DNA of 64,000 nt from Collinsella sp. An7 (GTDB lineage: Bacteria; Actinomycetota; Coriobacteriia; Coriobacteriales; Coriobacteriaceae). The stretch is from contig NZ_NFHP01000001.1 in the NCBI RefSeq assembly GCF_002159335.1, positions 1-64,000 on the forward strand. Reading direction: 5' to 3'. Positions 43,638 through 54,459 of this stretch are shown piece by piece (position 1 is the stretch's first letter; each line of letters begins with the position of its first letter). The position numbers and the translations under genes were made by a program. The notes below the pieces were generated by a model, which was not told the origin of the DNA, did no database searches, and saw nothing but the letters and a program-made list of their open reading frames with translations.

Positions 43638-45884
43638 ATGCCCATCAGCGTGCACGAAGCTACCGGAACGTTCCACCTCTACAATAACGACCTAAGCTAC
43701 ATTTTTGCGCTGGTGGAGGGCTACCCCTTCCAGCTGTACTACGGCGCGCGCGTGCCCGACGAGGAGGATTTTAGCTATCTCGTCACCGAGTGCTGGATGC
43801 CCTCGTCGGTGGGCGCCTCGGCCGAGTGCGAGCTCGTCAGCTTTGAGCACCTGAGCGGCGAGTACCCCTTTGTGGGAGCGGACGACATGCGCCCGCCCGC
43901 GCTCGACGTGCGCACCGCGAGCGGCTGCAACGTCCTCAACCTCGTCTATCGGGGCCACACGGTCGAGCGCGGCAAGCCTGCGCTCGAGGGGCTGCCCGCC
44001 ACCTACGTCGAGGACCCGTCCGAGGCCGATACGCTCACCCTCACGCTCGCCGACGACGTGACGGGCCTTGCCGTGGACCTCGTCTACACCGTGTTCGCGC
44101 ACGAGCCGGTCATCGCCCGCAGCGCCCGCATCCGCAACACCGGCACGGCCGCGCTCACGGTCGAGACGGCGCTGAGCGGCACCTTCTGCCCGGGCGACGA
44201 CCGCTTTGAGCTCGTGGAGCTTGCCGGCTCGTGGTCGCGCGAACGCCATGAGGTGCGCACGCCGCTCCGCCCCGGCGCCCAGGGCGTCTACTCGCTGCGC
44301 GGCCATTCGAGCCACCAGTTCAACCCCTTCTTGGCACTCGTCCGCCCCGAGACCACCGAGGAGACGGGCGAGGCGTACGGTTTTAGCCTCGTCTACAGCG
44401 GCAACCACCGCATGCTCGTCGACGTTGACGCCTACGGGACGACGCGCGTCGCGGCGGGCATCAACCCCGAGGGCTTTAGCTGGCCGCTCGCTCCGGGTGA
44501 GGCGTTCCAGACGCCCGAGGTGCTCGGCGTCTACAGCGCAGGCGGCCTGGGCGCCATGTCGCGCGCGCTCCACCGGGTCTTTCGCAGCCGGCTCTCCCGC
44601 GGCGCTTGGCGCGACCGCCTGCGCCCCATCCTCATCAACAACTGGGAGGCCACGTACTTCGACTTTACGGAGGACAAGCTCGTTGAGGTGGCGCGTGCCG
44701 CGGCCGACCTGGGCATCGAGCTCTTTGTGCTCGACGACGGATGGTTTACCAACCGCAACGACGACACCGCCGGTCTGGGCGACTGGGAGGTTGACTACGC
44801 CAAGCTGCCGCACGGGCTCGGCGGGCTGGCCGAGCGCATCAACGGGCTCGGCATGGACTTTGGCCTGTGGATCGAGCCCGAGATGGTGAGCCCGGGCACT
44901 CGCATGTGGGTCGAGCACCCCGAGTGGGTGCTGCACGCGCCCGGCCAGCCGTTGCGCCCGAGCCGCCACCAGTACGTGCTCGACCTCTCCAACCCTGCGG
45001 TGGTGGACTACCTCACCGACCGTCTGAGCGCCGTTATCGGGTCGGCCAACATCTCCTACATCAAGTGGGACATGAACCGCTCGTTTGCCGACGTGTTCTC
45101 GCAGACGGCGGGCGCGGAGCGGCAGGGGAGCGTGCGGCACGCGTTTATCCTGGGCGTGTACGAGCTCTACCGGCGCCTTGGCGAACGCTTCCCGCAGATT
45201 CTCTTTGAGTCGTGCGCGGGCGGCGGCGGGCGCTTTGACCCCGGCATGCTCTTCTATGCGCCGCAGGCGTGGACGAGCGACGACACCGACGCCGTCGAGC
45301 GCCTGCGGATCCAGTGGGGCACGTCGCTCGCCTACCCGCTGAGCTCAATGGGCAGCCATGTGTCGGCTGTGCCCAACCACCAGGTTTTTAGGCAGACGCC
45401 GCTCAAGATGCGCGCCGACGTGGCGTACTTTGGCACGTTTGGCTACGAGCTCGACGCCACGGCGTTTACGGCGGAGGAGCGCGAGGCCGTGCGCGCGCAG
45501 GTGGTGTTTATGAAACGCTACCGCGGGCTCATCCAGTTTGGCGAGTTCTACCGGCTGCGGAGCCCGTTTGCCGGGCGCGGCAACGAATGCGCATGGATGG
45601 TGGTGGGCGAGGGCGCCCGCGAGGCCATCGTGGCGTACTACCGCGTGCTGCAGGAGGTCAACGCCGGGCGCCGCCAGGTGCGGCTGGCCGGGCTCGACCC
45701 CGAGGCGCGCTACACGGTGCGCGAGCAGGGCGTGCCGGAGGGCGAGGCGGCGCTCTACCGCCGCAGCGTGTCGGGTGCGGAGCTCATGCGCATCGGCCTC
45801 AACCTCACGGACGAGTCGTGCGGGCAGAATTTCTCGGGCCGCGGCGACTTTATCTCGAGGATCTTTGTGCTCGAGCGCGTCTAG
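43638..45884 (+). CDS. Alpha-galactosidase, GH36
   Basis: A 748-residue cytoplasmic enzyme that releases galactose from melibiose, raffinose and related sugars. An N-terminal beta-sandwich (1-330) precedes the barrel. The nucleophile is D478 in IKWDMNRSFAD and the acid/base D548 in WTSDDTDAVERLRIQW. PILINNWEATYFDF, VLDDGWF and FESCAGGGGRFDPGML are the other GH36 marks. Length is typical and there is no signal peptide, so substrate must be imported. The ATG follows CAAGGAGG. The partner transporter is not in the window. Confidence 0.95.
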   Translation: MPISVHEATGTFHLYNNDLSYIFALVEGYPFQLYYGARVPDEEDFSYLVTECWMPSSVGASAECELVSFEHLSGEYPFVGADDMRPPALDVRTASGCNVLNLVYRGHTVERGKPALEGLPATYVEDPSEADTLTLTLADDVTGLAVDLVYTVFAHEPVIARSARIRNTGTAALTVETALSGTFCPGDDRFELVELAGSWSRERHEVRTPLRPGAQGVYSLRGHSSHQFNPFLALVRPETTEETGEAYGFSLVYSGNHRMLVDVDAYGTTRVAAGINPEGFSWPLAPGEAFQTPEVLGVYSAGGLGAMSRALHRVFRSRLSRGAWRDRLRPILINNWEATYFDFTEDKLVEVARAAADLGIELFVLDDGWFTNRNDDTAGLGDWEVDYAKLPHGLGGLAERINGLGMDFGLWIEPEMVSPGTRMWVEHPEWVLHAPGQPLRPSRHQYVLDLSNPAVVDYLTDRLSAVIGSANISYIKWDMNRSFADVFSQTAGAERQGSVRHAFILGVYELYRRLGERFPQILFESCAGGGGRFDPGMLFYAPQAWTSDDTDAVERLRIQWGTSLAYPLSSMGSHVSAVPNHQVFRQTPLKMRADVAYFGTFGYELDATAFTAEEREAVRAQVVFMKRYRGLIQFGEFYRLRSPFAGRGNECAWMVVGEGAREAIVAYYRVLQEVNAGRRQVRLAGLDPEARYTVREQGVPEGEAALYRRSVSGAELMRIGLNLTDESCGQNFSGRGDFISRIFVLERV

Positions 45885-45901
45885 GCCGTCCGCGGTGCCC
45901 C

Positions 45902-45928
45902 GGTACAAAGGGACGGGGACATGGTGCC
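45902..45928. repeat. GGGAC hairpin, GGTACAA-arm subtype
   Basis: GGTACAAAGGGACGGGGACA then TGGTGCC. The arms are imperfect. It lies 17 bp after the alpha-galactosidase stop. Confidence 0.6.
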
Positions 45929-45957
45929 TGTCAGTTGGCGAGGAGAAAGGGGAAGCC

Positions 45958-46122
45958 ATGCACGGGACGATGCTGAGTGGGACGGAGCTACTGATTATCG
46001 CGGGGACGTTTGTTATCCCCCTCATTGAGCTGGCCGTGGCGGCGGTTGTGGCCTACTTTGTGATCAAGAAGGCGGTCCTCGCGGCCCTTCGCGAGCACGA
46101 CGAGGAGCGCTCCGCGAAATAG
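45958..46122 (+). CDS. Small single-pass membrane protein
   Basis: A 54-residue protein with one long hydrophobic segment (LLIIAGTFVIPLIELAVAAV continuing into AYFVI) and a charged tail (LREHDEERSAK). A strong GAGAAAGGGG site precedes the ATG at 45958. The length, clear membrane helix and ribosome site argue for a real gene. Function unknown. It lies between two palindromic repeats. Confidence 0.6.
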   Translation: MHGTMLSGTELLIIAGTFVIPLIELAVAAVVAYFVIKKAVLAALREHDEERSAK

Positions 46123-46132
46123 GACAGCCCGG

Positions 46133-46163
46133 AAATGATTTTGGGACGGGGTTAAAACGATTG
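46133..46163. repeat. Degenerate GGGAC hairpin
   Basis: AATGATTTTGGGACGGGG is followed by TTAAAACGATT. The arms match at seven of nine positions. It resembles the TGACTCA subtype at 49632 with decayed arms. Confidence 0.45.
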
Positions 46164-46185
46164 GCACCTCCGCCGCAGATCTCGG

Positions 46186-46521
46186 TTACGGCTGCTCGCC
46201 TCGGACGGTCCGCTTGATGCGGGTGAGCGTTACGGGCGTCATGCCCAGAAACGACGCGATGGTGCGGTCTTTGGCAACCCCATCGAGCTCGGGAAGGCGC
46301 CAAGAAACCAGCGGTGCCGCTCGGTTGCCGTGTGCTGCGAGACCATCTGCTTGATCTGCCAATGGCGGTTGAAGGCCTCGTGCAGCTGGTCGGTGTAGAC
46401 CCGCGCGCAGGATGAGCTCGCCGGCGCGGAAGGAGCGGATAACGCTGGCTGCGTCGAGGGCGTCGAGCGTCTTGGTGTTGGTGAGGCGGAGCACCTGCTC
46501 AAAGAATTCGCGGTTGGTCAT
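46186..46521 (-). pseudogene. Broken Crp/Fnr-family regulator gene
   Basis: Read on the minus strand, one frame starts REFFEQVLRLTNTKTLDALD and runs to ELILRAG, typical of the cyclic-nucleotide-binding N-terminus. A second frame then supplies YTDQLHEAFNRHWQIKQMVS. The first frame returns for the DNA-binding end KDRTIASFLGMTPVTLTRIK. Total length is about 110 codons against some 220 in the family, so a large internal deletion and at least two frameshifts are present. Confidence 0.7.
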
Positions 46522-46645
46522 GGGGCTCCCGGGGCGAGGGGTCGAACGTGGCAGTAGTAACCTCCACGCCGCGCGAGCCCGCATTAACGAATGATAAGAC
46601 GATTTGGAGCAAACTGCGAAGCAAACTGCTGCCTTGCCCCTGCCC

Positions 46646-46672
46646 GGTACATTGCTCCTGTCCCGTTGTACC
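46646..46672. repeat. GGGAC hairpin, GGTACAA-arm subtype (reverse core)
   Basis: GGTACATTGCTCCTGTCCCG then TTGTACC. Two arm bases differ from perfect pairing. Confidence 0.6.
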
Positions 46673-46730
46673 GTGGGGGCACCATGCAGGCCGCGCGGGC
46701 AACCACCCACCGCCCACCACGGTAACCTCC

Positions 46731-46797
46731 CACCACCCACCGCGCGGCAGCCGCCCATCACAGACAACCACCCGTCGCCCACCACCCACCGCGCGGC
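46731..46797. repeat. Exact 18-bp direct repeat in a CCACC-rich stretch
   Basis: CACCACCCACCGCGCGGC occurs at 46731-46748 and 46780-46797. Further CCACC and CCGCCCA strings fill the interval. The 46522-46836 stretch shows no credible gene. Confidence 0.6.
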
Positions 46798-46836
46798 GTC
46801 CGCCAGCCGGTGGGTTGGTATCTCCCCATCTATCGC

Positions 46837-46880
46837 ACTTAGAAAATCTTATATGTAGAGACTTAGATTTGGTATAAGAG
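46837..46880 (+). promoter_or_regulatory. AT-rich region upstream of clpB with ACTTAGA repeats
   Basis: ACTTAGA occurs at 46837-46843 and 46861-46867, and GGTATAAG at about 46871 could serve as a -10 type element. No CIRCE inverted repeat and no HspR-type CTTGAGT/ACTCAAG box is visible. The heat-shock control of clpB here is therefore not evident from known sites. Confidence 0.4.
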
Positions 46881-46999
46881 CCAGCTAACGGGGAAACAAT
46901 ATCTCTCGACTAGACGAATGCTGCCCCGTAGGGCGGCAGGCCGAGCACCGCGAGGTCCAGATGCCCGTCGGGCTCGGCCACTGCAAGAGAGGTGATTCC

Positions 47000-49627
<2,628 letters not shown>

Positions 49628-49631
49628 GCAC

Positions 49632-49664
49632 TGACTCGTTTGGGGACGGGGTTGTTTTGAGTCA
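49632..49664. repeat. GGGGAC hairpin, TGACTCA-arm subtype
   Basis: TGACTCGTTTGGGGACGGGG then TTGTTTTGAGTCA. One arm mismatch. It begins five bases after the clpB stop. Confidence 0.75.
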
Positions 49665-49767
49665 TTCCCGCGCGGCGGCTCCGGTGTATGCCGGGGCCGC
49701 CGCGGCTGTTTTGTCGCGAGCGCGCAGGCGGCGGCCTCGCCTGCCTGCCCGCATGCAGCCTGCTGTT

Positions 49768-49833
49768 TTGCCGTTCACTCACCTAAACAGCAAAATCGCG
49801 GCCGATTTTGCTCATGCACTGAGTGAACGGCAA
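49768..49833. repeat. Nested perfect hairpin
   Basis: The outer arms TTGCCGTTCACTCA (49768-49781) and its complement (49820-49833) are perfect over 14 bp. The inner arms AGCAAAATCG (49789-49798) and CGATTTTGCT (49803-49812) are perfect over 10 bp. Two nested exact stems of this size are unlikely by chance. Confidence 0.75.
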
Positions 49834-49913
49834 TATTTGTGTGCGGCAGAGTGGGGGGAGGGGACGCGGAGGAGCCGGTGACGCGGCCATTTTCACGGTG
49901 TCGCAGCATGCGA

Positions 49914-50088
49914 TAGGGGGTCACTATCAAAACCTCGCGCCAATGTAAGGATGGAATGGCGACTTCTCGAGTAGACCGGCACTTGCGCTCAGAAAACGTG
50001 CAGGTAGAAGCGTCGCGCAAAAACGGTCTACTTCGCAAACCCCGATTCCATCCTTACATTGGCGCGAGGTTTTTATTCTGACCCCCTA
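49914..50088. mobile_element. MITE-like element with 44-bp terminal inverted repeats
   Basis: The arms 49914-49957 and 50045-50088 pair over 44 positions with a few mismatches near the ends (outer TAGGGGGTCA, inner CATTGGCGCGAGG complement). Inside, GTAGACCG and CGGTCTAC give a second stem. There is no ORF. Together with 49768-49833 it fills the 613-bp gap between clpB and the HAD gene. Confidence 0.7.
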
Positions 50089-50240
50089 GAAGGCGCCCGG
50101 TCTGCCCGATTTTGCCGCGGACGGCGCCATCGCGCGCCCGGGTGCACCAGATTGCGGCTGGGGCGCGCGAGTGGGTGGTTAATGGGATACAATGCCGGGC
50201 TGTATGCCGGCTTGCAATCTTGAGCAAGGAGTACCCGCAG

Positions 50241-50927
50241 ATGAACGACCTCGCAGCCGTGATCTTTGACATGGACGGCACGCTCGTGGACACCGAGCGC
50301 GTGAGCCAGACCGCGTGGCGCCGCGCCGCCGCCGACCTGGGACTCGAAGTGCCCGAGCGCATCTGGCACGACTTTGTGGGGTGCAGTATCGGCAACGCCC
50401 GCACCATGATCAACGAGGAGTTTGGCGACCCGGCGCTCACCGATCGGCTCTTTGCCCATCAGCGCGATCTGTTCTTTGAGATTGAGGACGAGGCGCTCGA
50501 GCCCTGCCCCGGCGCGCTCGAGGCGCTCTCGGCGCTCAGCGAGGCGGGCGTGACGCTCGCGCTTGCCACCTCGACGGCGCGCGAGCACGCGATCCTCACG
50601 CTCGAGCGTTTTGGCATGGTGCCGTACTTCTCGTCCATGACCTTCGGCGACGAGATCGAGCGCGCCAAGCCTGAGCCCGACATCTACCTCAAAGCTGCGG
50701 CGCGCCTTGCCGTGGATCCTGTGGCCTGCGCGGCTGTGGAGGATTCCGTCAACGGTGCCCGCGCAGCCGTTGCCGCCGGCATGCGCACCTACCTCGTGCC
50801 CGAGTGGGCCACGCCCACGCCCGACCTCATGGAGCGGTGCGCGGCGGTGCTCGACAGCCTGCACGAGCTGCCCGCCCACATCTTGGGCCCGGAGGCCGCC
50901 GGTCGTCTCTCGGTGGAGGGGGCGTAA
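50241..50927 (+). CDS. HAD-superfamily phosphatase (beta-phosphoglucomutase-like)
   Basis: A 228-residue haloacid-dehalogenase protein. Motif I is VIFDMDGTLVDTERVSQTAW, motif II the ATST segment, and motif III/IV KPEPDIYLKAAARL with AVEDSVNGARAAVAAG. The helical cap at 15-85 puts it in the GPH/phosphoglucomutase-like subfamily. Substrate unknown. CAAGGAG precedes the start. It is coupled to the small gene at 50930. Confidence 0.9.
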   Translation: MNDLAAVIFDMDGTLVDTERVSQTAWRRAAADLGLEVPERIWHDFVGCSIGNARTMINEEFGDPALTDRLFAHQRDLFFEIEDEALEPCPGALEALSALSEAGVTLALATSTAREHAILTLERFGMVPYFSSMTFGDEIERAKPEPDIYLKAAARLAVDPVACAAVEDSVNGARAAVAAGMRTYLVPEWATPTPDLMERCAAVLDSLHELPAHILGPEAAGRLSVEGA

Positions 50928-50929
50928 TC

Positions 50930-51148
50930 GTGTCGGTGGAGAACGAGCGGGTGGAGCGGGATGCGGTGAGCTCACAGACCGGTGACGCACTGCAGGGGGC
51001 GAGTCGAGCCCGGGCGGGACGCCCGTCGCCCGCACGCCCGCGCGATCCGTTTATCCGCGCGGAGAACGAGGACGACGACGGCTACGACCCGTATTCGGAT
51101 CGCCGGCCCGAGCCCGAGCCGCTCTTTGAGCGGGACCCTTGGGACTAG
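50930..51148 (+). CDS. Small acidic, probably disordered protein
   Basis: A 72-residue protein starting with GTG, 2 bp after the HAD stop, with GGAGGGGG upstream. The sequence is low in hydrophobic residues, rich in Arg, Asp, Glu and Pro (ENEDDDGYDPYSDRRPEPEP), and ends LFERDPWD. No fold is recognised. The tight spacing and good site support translation, but no function can be offered. Confidence 0.5.
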   Translation: MSVENERVERDAVSSQTGDALQGASRARAGRPSPARPRDPFIRAENEDDDGYDPYSDRRPEPEPLFERDPWD

Positions 51149-51232
51149 CTGGCGGCGTGAGGGCGCGCGCCATCGGCGTCCGGTGCGCTTGCCCCGAGAC
51201 CGCGTTGCGCGCCCCGCGGTCGCTGCGTGCCG

Positions 51233-51859
51233 TTAGCGCTCCGGCCGGCGGTCGGCGTACTTGGCGGTGTAGCCCTCGATGTGCAGCGTGCTCGCGATGA
51301 TGTCCTTGAGGGTCTCGGTGTCTACGCTCGGGTTTGACCGGATAAACAGGATGAGCCCGCTGATGAGCACGTAGAACGTCTCGTAGACGTGGTCGATCAG
51401 CACCTCGTGGTGCCGTGCAAAGTCCACAACGGTGTTCTCGCAGATAAACCGGGCACAGCGCTCGGAGACGCGGTTGACGAAGGCGGTGTAGAGCATGGCG
51501 TCGCCGTCGAGCGCAATGGAGCGCGAGAGGCCCTGGGTGTCGACCACGAGCGATTTAAGCAGCTCGGCGATGCCGTCGAGCGCGCCCTCGATATCGCCGC
51601 GTACGCGCTGGCGATCCCAGGTGCGCAGCCGGTTGATAAAGGCGTCGATGGTCATCTCGAGCGCCGCGTCAAACGCTGCCTCTTTGCTGGGGAAATAGTG
51701 GTAGAAGAGCGACCGGGTGCAGCCGACGCGTGCGGTGACGCTCGAAACCGAGAGGCGCGCGAGCCCCTGCTCGGCGCAAACGGCGATAACGGCGCGGAGA
51801 ATCTCGTCGCGTCGCTCGTCGCGGGTATGTCTGATGCGCGTGCGCTCCTGCTGTTCCAT
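51233..51859 (-). CDS. TetR-family transcriptional regulator
   Basis: A 208-residue TetR protein. The helix-turn-helix is RLSVSSVTARVGCTRSLFYH and the helix after it SKEAAFDAALEM. The ligand domain ends with a polar tail. The ATG at 51859 follows GGGAGGT. It diverges from the ribokinase gene at 52224 across 364 bp in which no gene or clear palindrome is visible. It may control the salvage genes, but this is only positional. Confidence 0.88.
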   Translation of the reverse strand: MEQQERTRIRHTRDERRDEILRAVIAVCAEQGLARLSVSSVTARVGCTRSLFYHYFPSKEAAFDAALEMTIDAFINRLRTWDRQRVRGDIEGALDGIAELLKSLVVDTQGLSRSIALDGDAMLYTAFVNRVSERCARFICENTVVDFARHHEVLIDHVYETFYVLISGLILFIRSNPSVDTETLKDIIASTLHIEGYTAKYADRRPER

Positions 51860-52223
51860 GGTGACCTCCCGAAAGCGGCAACGCCCACGTAGAAGCCATA
51901 GCGATACATTTAGTTTGCTCCGCCGCGCTCGGGGCGTCAATAAGGCGGGCCGTACAAACTCGGGAACAGGGCTGGAACGAGGGGGATTGCAGGGAAGTTC
52001 GCTCGCTGTGCACCGGGCTCGCGGGATTGCGGGCGCTTGCAGCCTGCCGAACGTTTGCGCTTGCGAGGGCGCGCGTGAGCTACCCACCGCACACCGAACG
52101 CGTGTCGGGCTCGGCCGGTGCGGCGAGTAAGATGGAAGCAACGACCGGTTTCGCGGGGCGCCGTGCAGGCGCGATAAGCCGACGGTGCGGCGTGCGACCG
52201 GGCGACACGTTGGGAGGTGCCCC

Positions 52224-53168
52224 ATGAAGCGGCAGCAGAGCGTGGTGGTTTTTGGCAGCATGAACATGGACCTGTCGGTGGCGTGCGAGCGCATGCCCCG
52301 CGCGGGCGAGACTATCGCGGGCAGCGATTTCTTTACGGCGGCGGGCGGCAAGGGTGGCAACCAAGCGGTTGCCGCAGCGCGTCGGGGCGTGGCGACCTAT
52401 ATGATCGCCGCAGTGGGAGCCGACTCGTTTGGCGACGAGCTCACGCGCGGGCTCGAGGCGGCGGGCGTGGACTGCACGCATGTCGAGCACCTGGCAGACA
52501 TCCCAACCGGCACGGCGACCATTCTGCGCAGCGGCGGCGACAACCGCATCGTGCTTTCGGCCGGGGCAAACACCGTGCGCACGGGCGAGGATGCGGTGCG
52601 CTCTCTCGACGCGCTCGCGGCGGCCGGCGCGGTCGGCATGGGAAGCGTCTTTGTGGCGCAGGGCGAGTGCGACCTTTCCGCCACGGCCGAGGCGCTTGTG
52701 CACGCGCACCGGCTCGGCTGCTTTACCATCTTTAACCCCGCGCCCGCCTGCCAGCTGCCGGCAGAGGCGTGGCAAGAGGTCGATCTCGTCTGCCTTAACG
52801 AGACAGAGTGCGAGGCCGTGACGGGGATCCTCCCGGTGGACGACGCCTCGTGCACCGCGGCGCTCCGTGCACTCGAGCAGCTCACGGCCGGCGGCACGGC
52901 GGTCATCACGCTTGGCGGGGCGGGGTCGGCGGCGCTCATCGAGGACGTGCTGATGCAGGTGCCCGCGCAAGACTGCGAGGTGGTGGACACCACGGCCGCG
53001 GGCGACACCTACATCGGCGTGTTTGCCGCCGCGCGCGCGGAGGGCGAGACCCTGTTTGAATGCATGATGCAGGCCTCGCTCGCTGCGGGGCTTGCGGTGA
53101 CACGTCTGGGCGCGCAGCCTTCGATCCCCACGTGGGACGAGGTGATTCGCTGGGCGATGAGCCGGTAG
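52224..53168 (+). CDS. rbsK: Ribokinase-like PfkB sugar kinase
   Basis: A 314-residue PfkB kinase. The start VVVFGSMNMDLSVACERMPR, the GGKGGNQAVAAARRG substrate motif and the C-terminal VDTTAAGDTYIGVFAAARAE anion-hole and base motif (catalytic Asp in AAGDT) all match ribokinases. It makes ribose 5-phosphate from ribose released by the nucleoside hydrolase next door (66 bp apart), so the pair forms a nucleoside salvage unit. The ATG follows TGGGAGG. Confidence 0.88.
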   Translation: MKRQQSVVVFGSMNMDLSVACERMPRAGETIAGSDFFTAAGGKGGNQAVAAARRGVATYMIAAVGADSFGDELTRGLEAAGVDCTHVEHLADIPTGTATILRSGGDNRIVLSAGANTVRTGEDAVRSLDALAAAGAVGMGSVFVAQGECDLSATAEALVHAHRLGCFTIFNPAPACQLPAEAWQEVDLVCLNETECEAVTGILPVDDASCTAALRALEQLTAGGTAVITLGGAGSAALIEDVLMQVPAQDCEVVDTTAAGDTYIGVFAAARAEGETLFECMMQASLAAGLAVTRLGAQPSIPTWDEVIRWAMSR

Positions 53169-53233
53169 GGGAGCGTCGGGCGGCCGGCCGAGCGCGCCCG
53201 TTTGAGGAAATCAAACAAACCAAGGGAGGTTCC

Positions 53234-54205
53234 ATGGGAGCGAAGAGGCTGATACTCGATCTCGACCTGGGCATTGACGACGCGATGGCGCTCGCCTGCG
53301 CGCTGGCGAGCCCGGAGGCGGAGCTCATCGGGGTGACGACCGTCTTTGGCAACGTGCCGCGCGCGCAGTCGGTTGCCAACTGCCTGGCAGTGCTCGAGCT
53401 GCTCGGTCACCCGGAGGTGCCGGTGGTGGAAGGCGCCGACCGGGCGCTCGCCGCAACCGAGCCCTACACGACGATGGTCGATGTGCACGGCACCAACGGC
53501 ATGGGCGGGGTCGAGCTGCCCGCGTCTCGCCGCGAGCCGGTGCGCGCGGCCGAGACGGGTGGCAACGCGGCGGTCGATTTTCTACTCGAGGCGGCCAAGC
53601 GCTACGGCGAGGACCTCATCTTTGTGCCGACGGGCCCACTCACCAACCTCGCGCTGGCGCTCGAGCGCGACGCCGATGCCGTGCGGCGCATTGGGCGGAT
53701 CGTGCTCATGGGCGGCGCCCTCACACAGCCGGGCAACGTGACGCCGGGCGCCGAGGCCAATATCGCCAACGACCCCGAGGCGGCCGACGCGGTCTTTCGG
53801 TCGGGCGTGCCCGTGACGATGGTGGGGCTCGACGTGACGCACCAGGTGCAGCTCGCGCAGACCGAGCTCGACCGCTGGCGCGCGCTCGGCACTCCCGCGG
53901 CGGACGCGTACGCCCAGATCGTGGGCTACTACATCGACTTCTACGTGCGCCGCTCGCCCTACCTCAGAGGCTGCGCGCTCCACGACCCGCTCGCAGTGGC
54001 CGTAGCGCTCGACCCGAGTCTGGTGGAGACCTTTGCGACCAACCTCAAGGTCGACCTCGAGGGCCCCTTCCGCGGCCGCACCATCGGCGACCCCGAGCGC
54101 CTGGCCGACCCGCACAAGACCACCGAAGTAGCGCTCAAGGTAGACTTAGAGCGCTTCGAGACGATCTTCAAAGAGCGCATGCTTCAAGCCCTCTCAGCCA
54201 AGTAA
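53234..54205 (+). CDS. Inosine-uridine-preferring nucleoside hydrolase
   Basis: A 323-residue IU-nucleoside hydrolase that splits ribonucleosides into base and ribose. The calcium-binding N-terminus normally DTDPGxDDA reads DLDLGIDDA here, with all aspartates kept. GNVPRAQSVANC, VDVHGTNGMGG, VPTGPLTNLALAL, GAEANIANDPEAA and CALHDPLAVA are the other motifs, the last with the active-site His and Asp. AAGGGAGG precedes the start. Expected to work with the upstream ribokinase. Confidence 0.93.
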   Translation: MGAKRLILDLDLGIDDAMALACALASPEAELIGVTTVFGNVPRAQSVANCLAVLELLGHPEVPVVEGADRALAATEPYTTMVDVHGTNGMGGVELPASRREPVRAAETGGNAAVDFLLEAAKRYGEDLIFVPTGPLTNLALALERDADAVRRIGRIVLMGGALTQPGNVTPGAEANIANDPEAADAVFRSGVPVTMVGLDVTHQVQLAQTELDRWRALGTPAADAYAQIVGYYIDFYVRRSPYLRGCALHDPLAVAVALDPSLVETFATNLKVDLEGPFRGRTIGDPERLADPHKTTEVALKVDLERFETIFKERMLQALSAK

Positions 54206-54302
54206 CCCTTCGAGTCCAAAGTCACCTCAGCGTCCCACCCAAGCAACAGCAAAGCGGCCCCACCATATATAATGCCGCTAGCGAGATTCGGGATGCTGCG
54301 CC

Positions 54303-54427
54303 GGGGGTCGCCGCCCGCGCCGGGCCGGTAGGTCCACGCGAGTTCCGCAGGCTGCTCGCGCAGGGCGCGAGCAGGCGAGGACTGTTTGAGCAGGGGACCT
54401 GCCGGCCCGGCGCGGGCGGCGACCCCC
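54303..54427. promoter_or_regulatory. Large structured leader-like element, copy 2
   Basis: Arms 54303-54335 and 54395-54427 pair at 32 of 33 positions. The 59-nt interior holds ACGCG, GTT, CCGCAG, an inner stem CTGCTCGCGC with its exact complement, GGCGAGGAC and GAGCAG, in the same order as the element at 7766-7893. Outer arms are unrelated between the two. It ends 32 bp before the pyrE start, overlapping the expected leader. It may be a regulatory RNA of pyrE or a hairpin repeat that landed there. Confidence 0.65.
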
Positions 54428-54459
54428 GTCCGGGGAGCACATCACAGAAAGGAGCCCTC

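Noticed and set aside
46837-46999. CIRCE or HspR operator upstream of clpB
   Set aside because: Neither TTAGCACTC/GAGTGCTAA nor CTTGAGT/ACTCAAG is present; only ACTTAGA direct repeats are seen.
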